Under the pieces are notes generated by a model. It made no database searches and was not told the origin of the DNA. It saw only the letters and a list, made by a program, of their open reading frames with translations. The position numbers and the translations under genes are program-made. A DNA stretch of 64,000 bases from Hymenobacter sp. DG25A (GTDB lineage Bacteria > Bacteroidota > Bacteroidia > Cytophagales > Hymenobacteraceae): positions 2,356,001-2,420,000 of the forward strand of contig NZ_CP012623.1 in the NCBI RefSeq assembly GCF_001280305.1, written 5' to 3'. Of the stretch, positions 43,819 through 52,371 are shown one piece after another. Each line of letters starts with the position of its first letter. Within the stretch, counting starts at the first letter, position 1.

Positions 43819-45612
43819 CTATTTCAGCGGCTTCCGACGCAGGATATCCACCGGCCGCGCCAACGGTTTCCTGGGCGCAGGCACTACGGTAGAGGGTTTG
43901 GCAGGAGGCGTTGTAACTTTCTGGGCAGGCTTGGCGGGGGCCGGAGCGGGCTTTTTAGGAGCCGCTGCGGGCCTGGCTTTTGCTTTGGTGGCTGCCCGGG
44001 TTTTAGTGGTGGTGGCTTTGCGTTTGGCTTTGGTTTTGGGCTTTGCTTTCACGGGCAGGGCAAAGTGCTTGCCCAGAGTTCCGCGCCGGGTAGGCCGCTC
44101 CTTTTCCCGCCATTGAAACCCTTTCAGCTGCTTATCCTCATCCTTTAGCTCATGGGGCGGAATAAAGCTGGCATCGGGGTTGGTTAGAAAGCTGATGGTC
44201 TGCAGTTTACTGTCTTCGGAAAAGCGCAGCGCCATGTTGGCACTCACGGCTTTGTTCATGCCGGTCAGGCTGGTATCTCCTTCAAGAGCAAAATAGAGGC
44301 TCTCGGCGTTGCCAAGCACATCAACTTTTTTTAATTTATTTCCCTGGAAGTAGCCCACCATGTTGCGGCCCTTCACCTGGTTGTAGTTCAGCAGCGTGTC
44401 TTTGCCGGCAATAAAGGAGTTGGCATACAGGCGCATCTGATCTATTTTCTGTCGGCGCATGCGCAGCTCCATACTATCGGCCGTGAGCTGGTTGGTGCCG
44501 CTCCACAAAACCGGCTTGCGGTTGAGGTAAATCACGGAGTCGGCCCGGTTGTAGGTCAGGGAGTCGCAGCGACCCTGCAGGTCTTTGCGGAATATGCGCA
44601 CCTTTTGATAGGCATATACCACCCCGCCGGGCTTGGCGGGGTCGCGGCTGTCTACGCTCATGAGCGTATCGGCGGCCAGGTACAGGGTATCTTTATCGGC
44701 AATGTTGCGCATCACGGCGTTGCCGTACACCTTGGCCCGGCCCAGCGTGCGCCAGTACTTGCCCACGTCGCCGCGAATGGTGATGTTATCTTTCTTCGAG
44801 ACCATGGATACGCGCCCCGTAGCCAGCCCGTACTGCCGACTTTCATCGTAGTACAGCTGGTCGCCGCCCAGAAGGTAGTCCCGGGTTTCAATTTTGGCGT
44901 TCCGCTTAAAGTTGGATACCCGCGTGACCGTATTATAGTAGCCGTTTTCCGCGTACAGTGTTCCCTGCTGCCCTTTTATGCGCGTGGGGCTGAAGAAGTA
45001 CACAATTTTAGAAACCGTGTTGTACTGCAGCGTATCACTGTTAATGGTATAGTCCTTGGTTTGCACCTGAACGCCGCTTTTGAAGCTAAATACCTTGGTT
45101 TGGGTGTTGTAGTAGCCGCGGCGGCTGTCCAGGGTATTTTCGGGGTCGGTGAGGTGGCCGCCGCCGCTGTAGTAGGCCAGCTTCCGGTTCAGGTCGTAGT
45201 CCAGTACGGGCGCCGTCAACGTCATGCGCGGGTCGCGCATCACCACGTTGCCGGTCATGCGGGCTTTGCGGGCGTCGCCGTCGTAGGTGGCCCGGTCGCC
45301 GGTAATGGTGAGCGTGTCGTTCTGCACAATGCGCACATTGCTGAACGCCTCAATAGAGTTGCGGTCGGTGTACTGGTAGGCTGAGTCGCAGTACATAAAC
45401 GTGTCGCCCTGCTTAAAGCTGACGTTGCCGATGAGCTTGCGGATTTCTACTCCGTTAAACTCGCCGCCAATCAGCTCCTGGGTGCCGGGCAGCAGCTCAA
45501 TGCGCTGGCCTTTGGCCAGAGTAGCGGGCTTGCGGGCAGGCGTTTGCTGGGCCCAGGCCAAGGCCGGCAACAGCAGGCAGCAAAGAAGAAAAAAGTGCTT
45601 TAGAGACGACAT
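43819..45612 (-). CDS. OstA/LptA-like lipopolysaccharide-transport protein with Lys-rich tail
   Basis: 597 residues. Signal peptide LPALAWAQ, then repeated beta-jellyroll strands of the OstA type over residues about 25-480 (for example GNVSFKQGDTFMYCDSAYQYT, AKVYGNAVMRNIADKDTLYLA, LTADSMELRMRRQKIDQMRLY, which repeat the same layout). Likely part of the LPS bridge between membranes. The last about 80 residues are a Lys/Ala/Pro/Thr tail (KAKPKTKAKRKATTTKTRAA, then PKKPAPAPAKPAQK), not normal for the family. The tail may bind LPS phosphates or the cell wall; this is inference. Confidence 0.85.
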   Translation of the reverse strand: MSSLKHFFLLCCLLLPALAWAQQTPARKPATLAKGQRIELLPGTQELIGGEFNGVEIRKLIGNVSFKQGDTFMYCDSAYQYTDRNSIEAFSNVRIVQNDTLTITGDRATYDGDARKARMTGNVVMRDPRMTLTAPVLDYDLNRKLAYYSGGGHLTDPENTLDSRRGYYNTQTKVFSFKSGVQVQTKDYTINSDTLQYNTVSKIVYFFSPTRIKGQQGTLYAENGYYNTVTRVSNFKRNAKIETRDYLLGGDQLYYDESRQYGLATGRVSMVSKKDNITIRGDVGKYWRTLGRAKVYGNAVMRNIADKDTLYLAADTLMSVDSRDPAKPGGVVYAYQKVRIFRKDLQGRCDSLTYNRADSVIYLNRKPVLWSGTNQLTADSMELRMRRQKIDQMRLYANSFIAGKDTLLNYNQVKGRNMVGYFQGNKLKKVDVLGNAESLYFALEGDTSLTGMNKAVSANMALRFSEDSKLQTISFLTNPDASFIPPHELKDEDKQLKGFQWREKERPTRRGTLGKHFALPVKAKPKTKAKRKATTTKTRAATKAKARPAAAPKKPAPAPAKPAQKVTTPPAKPSTVVPAPRKPLARPVDILRRKPLK

Positions 45613-45619
45613 TTCGGCG

Positions 45620-45627
45620 CAAAGGTA
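45620..45627 (-). promoter_or_regulatory. Candidate -7 box for the OstA-like gene
   Basis: Minus-strand TACCTTTG, seven bases before the ATG. No TTTG at the -33 position. Placement mirrors the bamD promoter. Confidence 0.4.
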
Positions 45628-45704
45628 CAGAAGCCCGGCTGCTAACGGCCATCTTTGTAGTTCTGATACAATTTATGCCTTTCCCAAGGTAAAAGTACCC
45701 TCCC

Positions 45705-47036
45705 ATGCTCGACCGCATCCTGCAGTATATCGAAGAAAACAACCTCTTCTCCCCCACCACCGACCAGCTGCTGGTAGCCGTGAGCGGCGGCCAGGACTCC
45801 GTGGTGCTGGCCGATGTGCTACACCGCCTGGGGGTACAATTTGCCATTGCCCACTGCCACTTTGGCCTGCGCGGCGACGAGGCCGATGCCGACGAGCAGT
45901 TTGTGCGCAAGCTGGCCAAGAAGTACGAGGTACCCTACTTCGTGGAGTTCTTTCAGACCAAAGCCTTTGCCCAGCAGGAAGGTATTTCCACCCAAATGGC
46001 CGCCCGCGCCCTGCGCTACGCCTGGTTTGAGCAGATCCGCCAGACCCAGGGCTTCCAGTACATTGCCACCGCCCATCACCAGCGCGACGCCGCCGAAACC
46101 ATGCTCCTGAACCTCACGCACGGCACCGGCCTGGCGGGTCTGCACGGCATCCGGGCCAAAAACGGCTACCTGGTGCGGCCGCTGCTGGCCATCGGCAAAG
46201 AAGAGCTGTTCGATTACCTGGTGGAGCAGCGCCTGATCTGGCGCGAAGACGCCTCCAACGACAGCCCCGTGTACCAGCGCAACCGCCTCCGCCATGAGGT
46301 GCTGCCCGTACTGCGCGACATCAACCCCAACCTCGACCAAACCCTGCAGTTCACGGCCGAGCGCGTGGGCGGGGCCGAGGAAATTCTGCGCCGTTACGTA
46401 GAGGACACCGCCACCCAGGCCCAGCGCACCGAGCCCGAGGCCACCTACCTCAACATTGCCACCCTGCAAAAAACGGCCGCCACGACGCTGGTGCTGCAGG
46501 AGTTGCTGCGCCCCTTCGGCTTCACTTACCCCGTAGTAAAGGAAATTGTAGCCGCCTTCAATGCTGAGCCCGGCCGCCGCTTTGAGTCTCCTTCGCACCG
46601 GCTGGTGAAGGATCGGGAGCAGCTGGTTATCACGCCCAAAAATCTGTCGAAGTTTGGCACCCACCAGATTGCCGCCGGGCAGGAAGTACTCAAGATAGAT
46701 GGCCTGCACCTGCGGCTGGAGTTGCTGGAGGTAACCGAAGGCTTCGATATTCCGAAGGGCAAAGCCGTGGCCGCGCTGGATGCCGACAAGCTGCACTTCC
46801 CGCTCATTGTGCGCACCTGGCAGGAAGGAGACTGGTTTATGCCCATTGGCATGAAAGGCAAGAAGAAGCTCTCCGATTTTCTGATTGATCAGAAAGTGCC
46901 TCTTAACCTGAAAGACAACGTGCAGGTGCTGGTTTCCGGCGACGGTAAAATTGCCTGGGTTATTGGCTTCCGGCCCGATGACCGGTTTAAGGTGACCGAG
47001 GAAACCGAGCGGGTGCTAATAGTGAAGCGCATGTAG
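45705..47036 (+). CDS. tilS: tRNA(Ile)-lysidine synthetase
   Basis: 443 residues. Converts C34 of the tRNA-Ile CAU anticodon to lysidine. The ATP-PP-loop motif SGGQDSVVL is near residue 26-34; the middle contains HCHFGLRGDEADADEQFV and THHQRDAAETMLLNLTHGTGLAGLHGI, followed by REDASNDSPVYQRNRLRHEVLP. The C-terminal TilS domain (residues about 365-443, with WQEGDWFMPIGMKGKKKLSDFLIDQKVP) is complete. Essential in most bacteria. It is divergent from the OstA-like gene. Confidence 0.95.
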   Translation: MLDRILQYIEENNLFSPTTDQLLVAVSGGQDSVVLADVLHRLGVQFAIAHCHFGLRGDEADADEQFVRKLAKKYEVPYFVEFFQTKAFAQQEGISTQMAARALRYAWFEQIRQTQGFQYIATAHHQRDAAETMLLNLTHGTGLAGLHGIRAKNGYLVRPLLAIGKEELFDYLVEQRLIWREDASNDSPVYQRNRLRHEVLPVLRDINPNLDQTLQFTAERVGGAEEILRRYVEDTATQAQRTEPEATYLNIATLQKTAATTLVLQELLRPFGFTYPVVKEIVAAFNAEPGRRFESPSHRLVKDREQLVITPKNLSKFGTHQIAAGQEVLKIDGLHLRLELLEVTEGFDIPKGKAVAALDADKLHFPLIVRTWQEGDWFMPIGMKGKKKLSDFLIDQKVPLNLKDNVQVLVSGDGKIAWVIGFRPDDRFKVTEETERVLIVKRM

Positions 47037-47129
47037 CTAAGCGAACTTTCGCAAAAACCCACCGCCCGAAACCCGTTTTCGCTTAGCTTTACGGCCGCGA
47101 ATAAATTCTCACACCCAACCCATCACCCG

Positions 47130-48071
47130 ATGAAAGTTACCGTAGTTGGGGCTGGCAACGTGGGCGCAACCTGCGCCGATGTTCTTGCCACCCGCGAAAT
47201 TGCCAACGAAATTGTTCTGGTTGACATTAAAGAAGGCTTCGCTGAAGGTAAAGCCCTCGACATCTGGCAGAAAGCGCCCATCATCGGGTACGATTCCCGC
47301 ACGGTAGGCGTCACCAACGATTACGCCCGCACCGCCAACTCCGACGTGGTGGTTATCACCTCTGGCCTGCCCCGCAAGCCCGGCATGAGCCGCGACGACC
47401 TGATTTCGACTAACGCCGGCATTGTGAAATCGGTAACGGAGCAGGTGGTGAAATACTCGCCCAACGCTATTATCATTATCGTCAGCAACCCGCTGGACGT
47501 GATGACCTATCAGGCACACATTACCTCGGGCCTGCCCCGCGAGAAGGTGTTTGGCATGGCCGGCATTCTGGACACGGCGCGCTACCGCGCCTTCCTGGCC
47601 GAAGCCCTCAACGTGAGCCCCAAAGACATTCAGGCCGTCCTCATGGGTGGCCACGGCGACACCATGGTGCCCCTGCCCCGCTACACCACCGTGGGCGGCA
47701 TTCCGGTAACTGAGCTCATCAGCAAGGAAGAGCTGGACGCCATTGTACAGCGCACGGCCGTAGGTGGCGGTGAGCTGGTGAAACTGATGGGTACCTCCGC
47801 CTGGTATGCTCCCGGTGCGGCAGCTGCTCAAATGGTAGAAGCCATTGTGCGCGACCAGCGCCGCGTATTCCCCGTGTGCATTGAGCTGCAGGGCGAGTAC
47901 GGCATCAACGGTGTTTACCTCGGTGCTCCGGTTATCCTGGGCAAAAACGGCATCGAGAAAGTAATTGAGCTGCAGCTCAACGACGAAGAGAAAGCCATGC
48001 TGGAAACCTCGCGCGGCCACGTGAAAGAGGTAATGGATGCCCTGGACAACATGAGCAAAGCCACGGCTTAA
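47130..48071 (+). CDS. mdh: Malate dehydrogenase (LDH-like type)
   Basis: 313 residues. NAD-dependent malate/oxaloacetate interconversion in the TCA cycle. GAGNVGATCADVLA is the Rossmann GxGxxG; VDIKEGFAEGKALD carries the acidic residue that favours NAD. The substrate arginines are in GLPRKPGMSRDDL (Arg pair) and the catalytic His is in MGGHGDTMVPLPRY. The proline/arginine-rich active-site loop (KPGMSR) identifies malate rather than lactate specificity. Monocistronic, closed by a strong terminator. Confidence 0.96.
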   Translation: MKVTVVGAGNVGATCADVLATREIANEIVLVDIKEGFAEGKALDIWQKAPIIGYDSRTVGVTNDYARTANSDVVVITSGLPRKPGMSRDDLISTNAGIVKSVTEQVVKYSPNAIIIIVSNPLDVMTYQAHITSGLPREKVFGMAGILDTARYRAFLAEALNVSPKDIQAVLMGGHGDTMVPLPRYTTVGGIPVTELISKEELDAIVQRTAVGGGELVKLMGTSAWYAPGAAAAQMVEAIVRDQRRVFPVCIELQGEYGINGVYLGAPVILGKNGIEKVIELQLNDEEKAMLETSRGHVKEVMDALDNMSKATA

Positions 48072-48097
48072 GCTCTGTTTGTCTTAGTTCAAGCTAA

Positions 48098-48136
48098 AAA
48101 AGAAGCCCGACCAGATTTTCTGGTCGGGCTTCTTTT
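48098..48136 (+). terminator. Terminator after mdh
   Basis: Stem AAAAGAAGCCCGACCAGA/TCTGGTCGGGCTTCTTTT, loop TTT, T run. Confidence 0.95.
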
Positions 48137-48192
48137 ATTTTCAAGGGTGTTAAGCACTTAGCCGCATTAGTGTCTTTAAACTCATCCAAACC

Positions 48193-48302
48193 TTCTTGTC
48201 ATCCTGAGCAAAGCGAAGGACCTTCTCACGTTAGCACGACTGGCATAACAACGGCTTGTTTTAACGTGAGAAGGTCCTTCGCTTTGCTCAGGATGACAAG
48301 AA
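48193..48302. repeat. REP-like dispersed palindrome, copy 2
   Basis: Two perfectly complementary 41-base arms (48193-48233 and 48262-48302) and a 28-base loop. The outer 31 bases match copy 1 at 5616-5717 except for one substitution (GAGCAAAGC for GAGCGAAGC), mirrored on the other arm. Relative to copy 1 it is inverted. It sits between mdh and a rhomboid gene. Confidence 0.9.
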
Positions 48303-48380
48303 AATTTAGGAATGTGATGCTCATTAAATCGTTAGTGCTGAAACCACCAGACTATGTTATGGTAGTTAAAAACCAGACAA

Positions 48381-49280
48381 TTACTTCTGGCTTGCCCGGA
48401 ACAGCTTCTGCTTTTCATCCTTGGACAGGCTTTCGTAGCCGGAGCGGGAAATCTTGTCCAGAATGATGTCTATTTCTTCCTGCTCGGGTTTGCGCGGGCC
48501 GGCTTTTTTGGCGGGTGTGGCAGTAGCGGCTTCCTCGGCGCGGTTGCGGTGGGTTACGCGCAGGCGGGGACGGCCGCTGAGCAGGCTGCCCAGCCAGTCG
48601 CCGGTGGCTTGCACGGGGCGGCCCAGGTCGCGGCCGCGCTGCAGCTGCTTGATGTAAAGATAGCCGAGGATAGCCCCGCCAATATGGGCAATTTCGCCGC
48701 CGGGGTTGTTGCTGTTGATGCCGGCCAGCGAAATCAGCACTACTACGGCCGCAATGTATTTAATGCGGACGGGGCCCAGCAGAATCAGATTGAAGGTGTA
48801 ATCTGGCAGCAGTGTAGCGGCGGCTACGATAATGGCCGTAACGGCCCCGGAAGCCCCCAACATGGGAATGCCCAACTGCGGGCGCAGTACCGGCACCAGA
48901 TTAAAGCTCAGCAGAAAAAAGGCGGCGCCCACCAGCGCGCCCAGGATATAAATACTCACCAGCTTCCGGTCGCCGAGGTACTCGCGCACCAGGGAGCCAA
49001 ACCAGTACAGGTTGAGCATGTTGAAGAGGATGTGCAGAAAGCCGACGTGGGCAAAAGCGTAGGTAATAATAGTCCAGGGGCGCCAGGCCAGGGAAGGCAG
49101 ATCGGAAGGTATTTCCACCAGCCGCACCAGGCGGGCGTACAGGGCATCGCCACCGCTCAGGTGTAGAATGGCGCCCAACACTACCAGCACCGCAAACACC
49201 AGCACATTAATCAGCAACAGCTGATTCAGCGCATTGTCGCGGCGACTAAAAGCTGTTCGGATATCGTGAATAATACTCAT
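48381..49280 (-). CDS. Rhomboid-family intramembrane serine protease with C-terminal extension
   Basis: 299 residues. Six-helix rhomboid core (residues about 20-225): the catalytic Ser is in LGASGAVTAIIV and the His in AHIGGAILGYLYIKQ. The H/N pattern typical of the second helix is in FAHVGFLHILFNMLNLYWFG. A hydrophilic C-terminal tail follows (residues about 250-299), ending EEIDIILDKISRSGYESLSKDEKQKL, a helical motif seen in Bacteroidota rhomboids. Located in the inner membrane; natural substrates unknown. It lies 19 bases after a second rhomboid gene and is probably co-transcribed with it. Confidence 0.9.
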   Translation of the reverse strand: MSIIHDIRTAFSRRDNALNQLLLINVLVFAVLVVLGAILHLSGGDALYARLVRLVEIPSDLPSLAWRPWTIITYAFAHVGFLHILFNMLNLYWFGSLVREYLGDRKLVSIYILGALVGAAFFLLSFNLVPVLRPQLGIPMLGASGAVTAIIVAAATLLPDYTFNLILLGPVRIKYIAAVVVLISLAGINSNNPGGEIAHIGGAILGYLYIKQLQRGRDLGRPVQATGDWLGSLLSGRPRLRVTHRNRAEEAATATPAKKAGPRKPEQEEIDIILDKISRSGYESLSKDEKQKLFRASQK

Positions 49281-49299
49281 GGGCGGGTAGGAATCGGTA

Positions 49300-50082
49300 T
49301 CAATACATTTTGGTGCGACTGCGCTGCCAGATCATCAGCAGAATAAAGCCAATGAGCATACCGCCCAGGTGGGCAAAGTGGGCTACGTTGTCGCCGGGGG
49401 TACGGTGCACGCCGCTATATAGCTCATACAGGCCATACAAAAAGACAAAATACTTGGCTTTGATGGGGAAAGGGAAGAAAAGCAGCATCAGTTCCGTGTT
49501 GGGGAACAGATAAGCAAACGCAAAAAGTATCCCGAATAATGCGCCGGAAGCGCCCAGCATGGGGCCATTCATGGCGCTGTCATAAATAGCCGCCAGCGTT
49601 TCATTGGCTGATGATACCAGGCCAGCGTCGGTGGGGTTGCGCTGCAATGCGGCGGCCACTACCTCGTAGCCCCGGGCCGTGGGCGCAAAATCCCGGAAAA
49701 AGTCGCTGAAGCCCAGGCCCGATGGCTGCTCCTGAAACGCCAGACGGGCTTCATTCATGGCCGTCAGCTCGTAGTAGCGCACGCCGGAATACAATACCCC
49801 GGCCCCAATGCCGCACACCAGCCAGAAGATCAGAAACCGTTTGGCACCCCAGCGCTGCTCCAGCAAAGGGCCAAAGGAAATCAGGCCGAACATGTTGGAG
49901 AAGATATGGCCCAGCCCGGCGTGCAGAAACATATAGCTGATAAACTGAAACGGCTGAAACAGCGGCGACATCACCGGATAGAGCGCCAGCATGTTCAGCA
50001 CAGGGCCCATAAAGTTTTGTCCCAGAAAGAAGGCCAGGTTCAGAAACAACAGGTTCCGAACCATGGGGGTCAGGTTGAGCAT
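49300..50082 (-). CDS. Rhomboid-family intramembrane serine protease
   Basis: 260 residues. LHAGLGHIFSNMFGLISFGPLLEQRWG is the HxxxN loop region; the catalytic Ser is in MLGASGALFGILFAFA and the His in HFAHLGGMLIGFILL. Between helices 3 and 4 is an unusually long soluble insertion (residues about 95-150, AFQEQPSGLGFSDFFRDFAP through SANETLAAIYDSAM). Inner membrane. Upstream partner of the rhomboid at 48381, itself 30 bases after mutL on the same strand. Confidence 0.9.
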   Translation of the reverse strand: MLNLTPMVRNLLFLNLAFFLGQNFMGPVLNMLALYPVMSPLFQPFQFISYMFLHAGLGHIFSNMFGLISFGPLLEQRWGAKRFLIFWLVCGIGAGVLYSGVRYYELTAMNEARLAFQEQPSGLGFSDFFRDFAPTARGYEVVAAALQRNPTDAGLVSSANETLAAIYDSAMNGPMLGASGALFGILFAFAYLFPNTELMLLFFPFPIKAKYFVFLYGLYELYSGVHRTPGDNVAHFAHLGGMLIGFILLMIWQRSRTKMY

Positions 50083-50112
50083 GGGCGCAGCAGTAGCGGG
50101 AAAAGTGAAATT

Positions 50113-52083
50113 TCAGGATTTACGGAAAAGCTCCTGGAGTTGGCCAAGTTCCAGCAAGACCAGCGTGTGGCGGCCATCGGGCGTGTAGTTTGGCACCTGG
50201 CAGGCAAAGAGCCGGTCTACCAGGGCATTCATTTCCACTTCCGAGAGGCGGGCATTGCTGGCCCGGGCGGCCACGCGCCGGGCCATGGCGCGGGCCATCT
50301 GCTCGCGCTGGTCCAGCCGCACCGTGCCGGAGTGGGTGCGAAACTGCTCAATTATTCCTTCCAGCAGCTCTTTTTCGTCGCTGGCCGGTACATCAGCGGG
50401 AATGCCTTCTACCGCAATGGTGTAGCGGCCAAACTCGGAATAGCGGAAACCCAGGGCCTGCAGCTCCTCCGTCAGCTCGCTGAGCACGGCAAAATCCTGG
50501 GGCGAGAAGGTGATGGTGCGCGGGAACAGCAGCGTTTGCGAAGCGCCGTTTTCGCGCTCCAGCTGCTGGGCATACTGCTCAAACAAAATCCGTTCCCGGG
50601 CCGCTACCTGGTCAATCAGCATCACCCCCGACTTTACGGGCACCAGTAAGTATTGCTGGTGCAGCTGAATAACTTTGTTCCCAGGGTTCACGGAGGGTTC
50701 CGGCAGCGCCGGGGCAGGCTCGGGCAATAACTCGGGCTGGCTTTCCACAAAGGCCGCGGCCGAGGGCACCGGCACCCCAATGGCCGTGGCCTCGTGCTCT
50801 ACATCGGGCACGCTGATCTGACCCAGGGACTTATAAAACTGCTCCAGCTCACGCTTGGCCTGCTCCGTGGGGCGAGGCGGCAGCTGGCGGGCATAAGCAT
50901 CGGTGGCTTCCTGACTGCTGGTGCGGCCGCTCCCCGGGGATGCAGGCGCCGCGGCGCGGGAAGCGGCGTTGGCCAGGGCGTCGGGCTGATAGTCGTTGTT
51001 GGAATCGAAGGGATTTTTGGCGTCCGGCGACAGGCGCAGGGGCTGAATGGGCGCGAAGTTCACGTTGCCATCAAAATCCAGGGACGGAGCCATGTTGTGC
51101 AGCCCCAGGCTTTGCTTCACAGCGGCCCGCACAATGGCGTACACGGTTTTCTCGTCTTCAAACTTGATTTCCGTTTTGGTGGGGTGCACGTTGATGTCAA
51201 TGGTCTTGGGGTCCAGCTCCAAGAACAGCACGTAAAACGGGTGCGTGTCTTTAGGCAGCAGACCCTCGTAGGCCGTGAGCACGGCGTGGTTGAGGTAGGC
51301 CGAACGGATAAAGCGGTTATTGACGAAGAAAAACTGGTCGCCCCGGCTTTTCTTGGCTGATTCAGGCTTGCCGATGTAGCCCTTCACGGCCAGAAACGGG
51401 GTTACCTCCTCCACCTGCGCCAGTTGCTCCTTGTAGCCATTGCCCAGCAAGGCCACAATGCGCTGGCTGAGCTTGCCGGCCGGCAGGTTAAACACCTCCA
51501 GGTCGTTCTGGTACAGGGAGAAGCCGATTTGCGGGTTAGCCAGGGCCACGTGCTGAAACTCGTCCAGAATATGGCGCATTTCCACCGCATTACTTTTCAG
51601 GAAGTTGCGCCGGGCCGGCACGTTAAAGAACAGGTTCTTTACGCTGATGCTGGTGCCATCGGGGCAGGCCACGGGCTGCTGGCTGGTAATCTGGGAGCCT
51701 TCAATCAGAAGCAGGGTGCCGGTGTCCTGGGTGCGCTGCTTGGTGCGCAGCTCTACCTGGGCCACGGCGGCAATAGAAGCCAGGGCCTCGCCCCGGAAGC
51801 CGAGGGTACGGATGCGGAACAGGTCGTCGGTGGTGCGGATCTTGCTGGTGGCGTGCCGCTCCAGGCTCATGCGCGCATCCGTGGCCGACATGCCGGTGCC
51901 GTTGTCCACTACCTGCACCAGCTGCTTGCCGGCTTCTTTTACAATAAGCTGCACTTGCGTGGCGTTGGCATCCACAGCATTTTCCAGCAGTTCTTTTACC
52001 ACCGAAGCCGGGCGCTGCACTACCTCGCCAGCGGCAATTTGGTTAGCCAGATATTCGGGTAGCAGCTGGATGATATCGGCCAT
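50113..52083 (-). CDS. mutL: DNA mismatch repair protein MutL
   Basis: 656 residues. N-terminal GHKL ATPase: motif I ELLENAVDANATQ, motif II VVDNGTGM, motif III LGFRGEALASI, then DINVHPTKTEIKFEDEKTVY. A Pro/Ala-rich linker covers residues about 350-455. The C-terminal dimerisation/endonuclease domain has DQVAARERILFEQYAQQ at the place of the DQHA(x)2E(x)4E metal motif, so the His is Val here, and FACQVPNYTPDGRHTLVLLEL at the end. Pairs with MutS in mismatch repair. Whether the changed His affects nicking is open. Confidence 0.94.
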   Translation of the reverse strand: MADIIQLLPEYLANQIAAGEVVQRPASVVKELLENAVDANATQVQLIVKEAGKQLVQVVDNGTGMSATDARMSLERHATSKIRTTDDLFRIRTLGFRGEALASIAAVAQVELRTKQRTQDTGTLLLIEGSQITSQQPVACPDGTSISVKNLFFNVPARRNFLKSNAVEMRHILDEFQHVALANPQIGFSLYQNDLEVFNLPAGKLSQRIVALLGNGYKEQLAQVEEVTPFLAVKGYIGKPESAKKSRGDQFFFVNNRFIRSAYLNHAVLTAYEGLLPKDTHPFYVLFLELDPKTIDINVHPTKTEIKFEDEKTVYAIVRAAVKQSLGLHNMAPSLDFDGNVNFAPIQPLRLSPDAKNPFDSNNDYQPDALANAASRAAAPASPGSGRTSSQEATDAYARQLPPRPTEQAKRELEQFYKSLGQISVPDVEHEATAIGVPVPSAAAFVESQPELLPEPAPALPEPSVNPGNKVIQLHQQYLLVPVKSGVMLIDQVAARERILFEQYAQQLERENGASQTLLFPRTITFSPQDFAVLSELTEELQALGFRYSEFGRYTIAVEGIPADVPASDEKELLEGIIEQFRTHSGTVRLDQREQMARAMARRVAARASNARLSEVEMNALVDRLFACQVPNYTPDGRHTLVLLELGQLQELFRKS

Positions 52084-52371
52084 AACAGGGAAAAGCTAGA
52101 CTTGATAATGAGCGGGTTATCCGAAAAAAATTCAACTGGCACGATATTCTACACGTCCAGCCTCGGGAAATAATCCGTAAGTTTGCAGTCAGCATAAGCC
52201 CGTGGGGCATCGGTCGGATGCCCGCATCGGTGCATTGAGAAGTGAGTGGAAAGGGGCCTGTATTCAGGCGTGTAATGCGGCAATAGCTCGCCCCCACGAA
52301 ACTTTTCAGTGCTGGCAAAAGTAGGGCTATTTCCGCTCGCATTCAATTTTACGCAGCTATAACGGGAGTCG
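52084..52371. other. Divergent intergenic region between mutL and the GH3 gene
   Basis: 288 bases. A minus-strand TACTTTTG (52316-52323) with an ATTG about 20 bases upstream, and a plus-strand TAAGTTTG (52178-52185), both fit the Bacteroidota -7 pattern. No gene. Confidence 0.35.
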
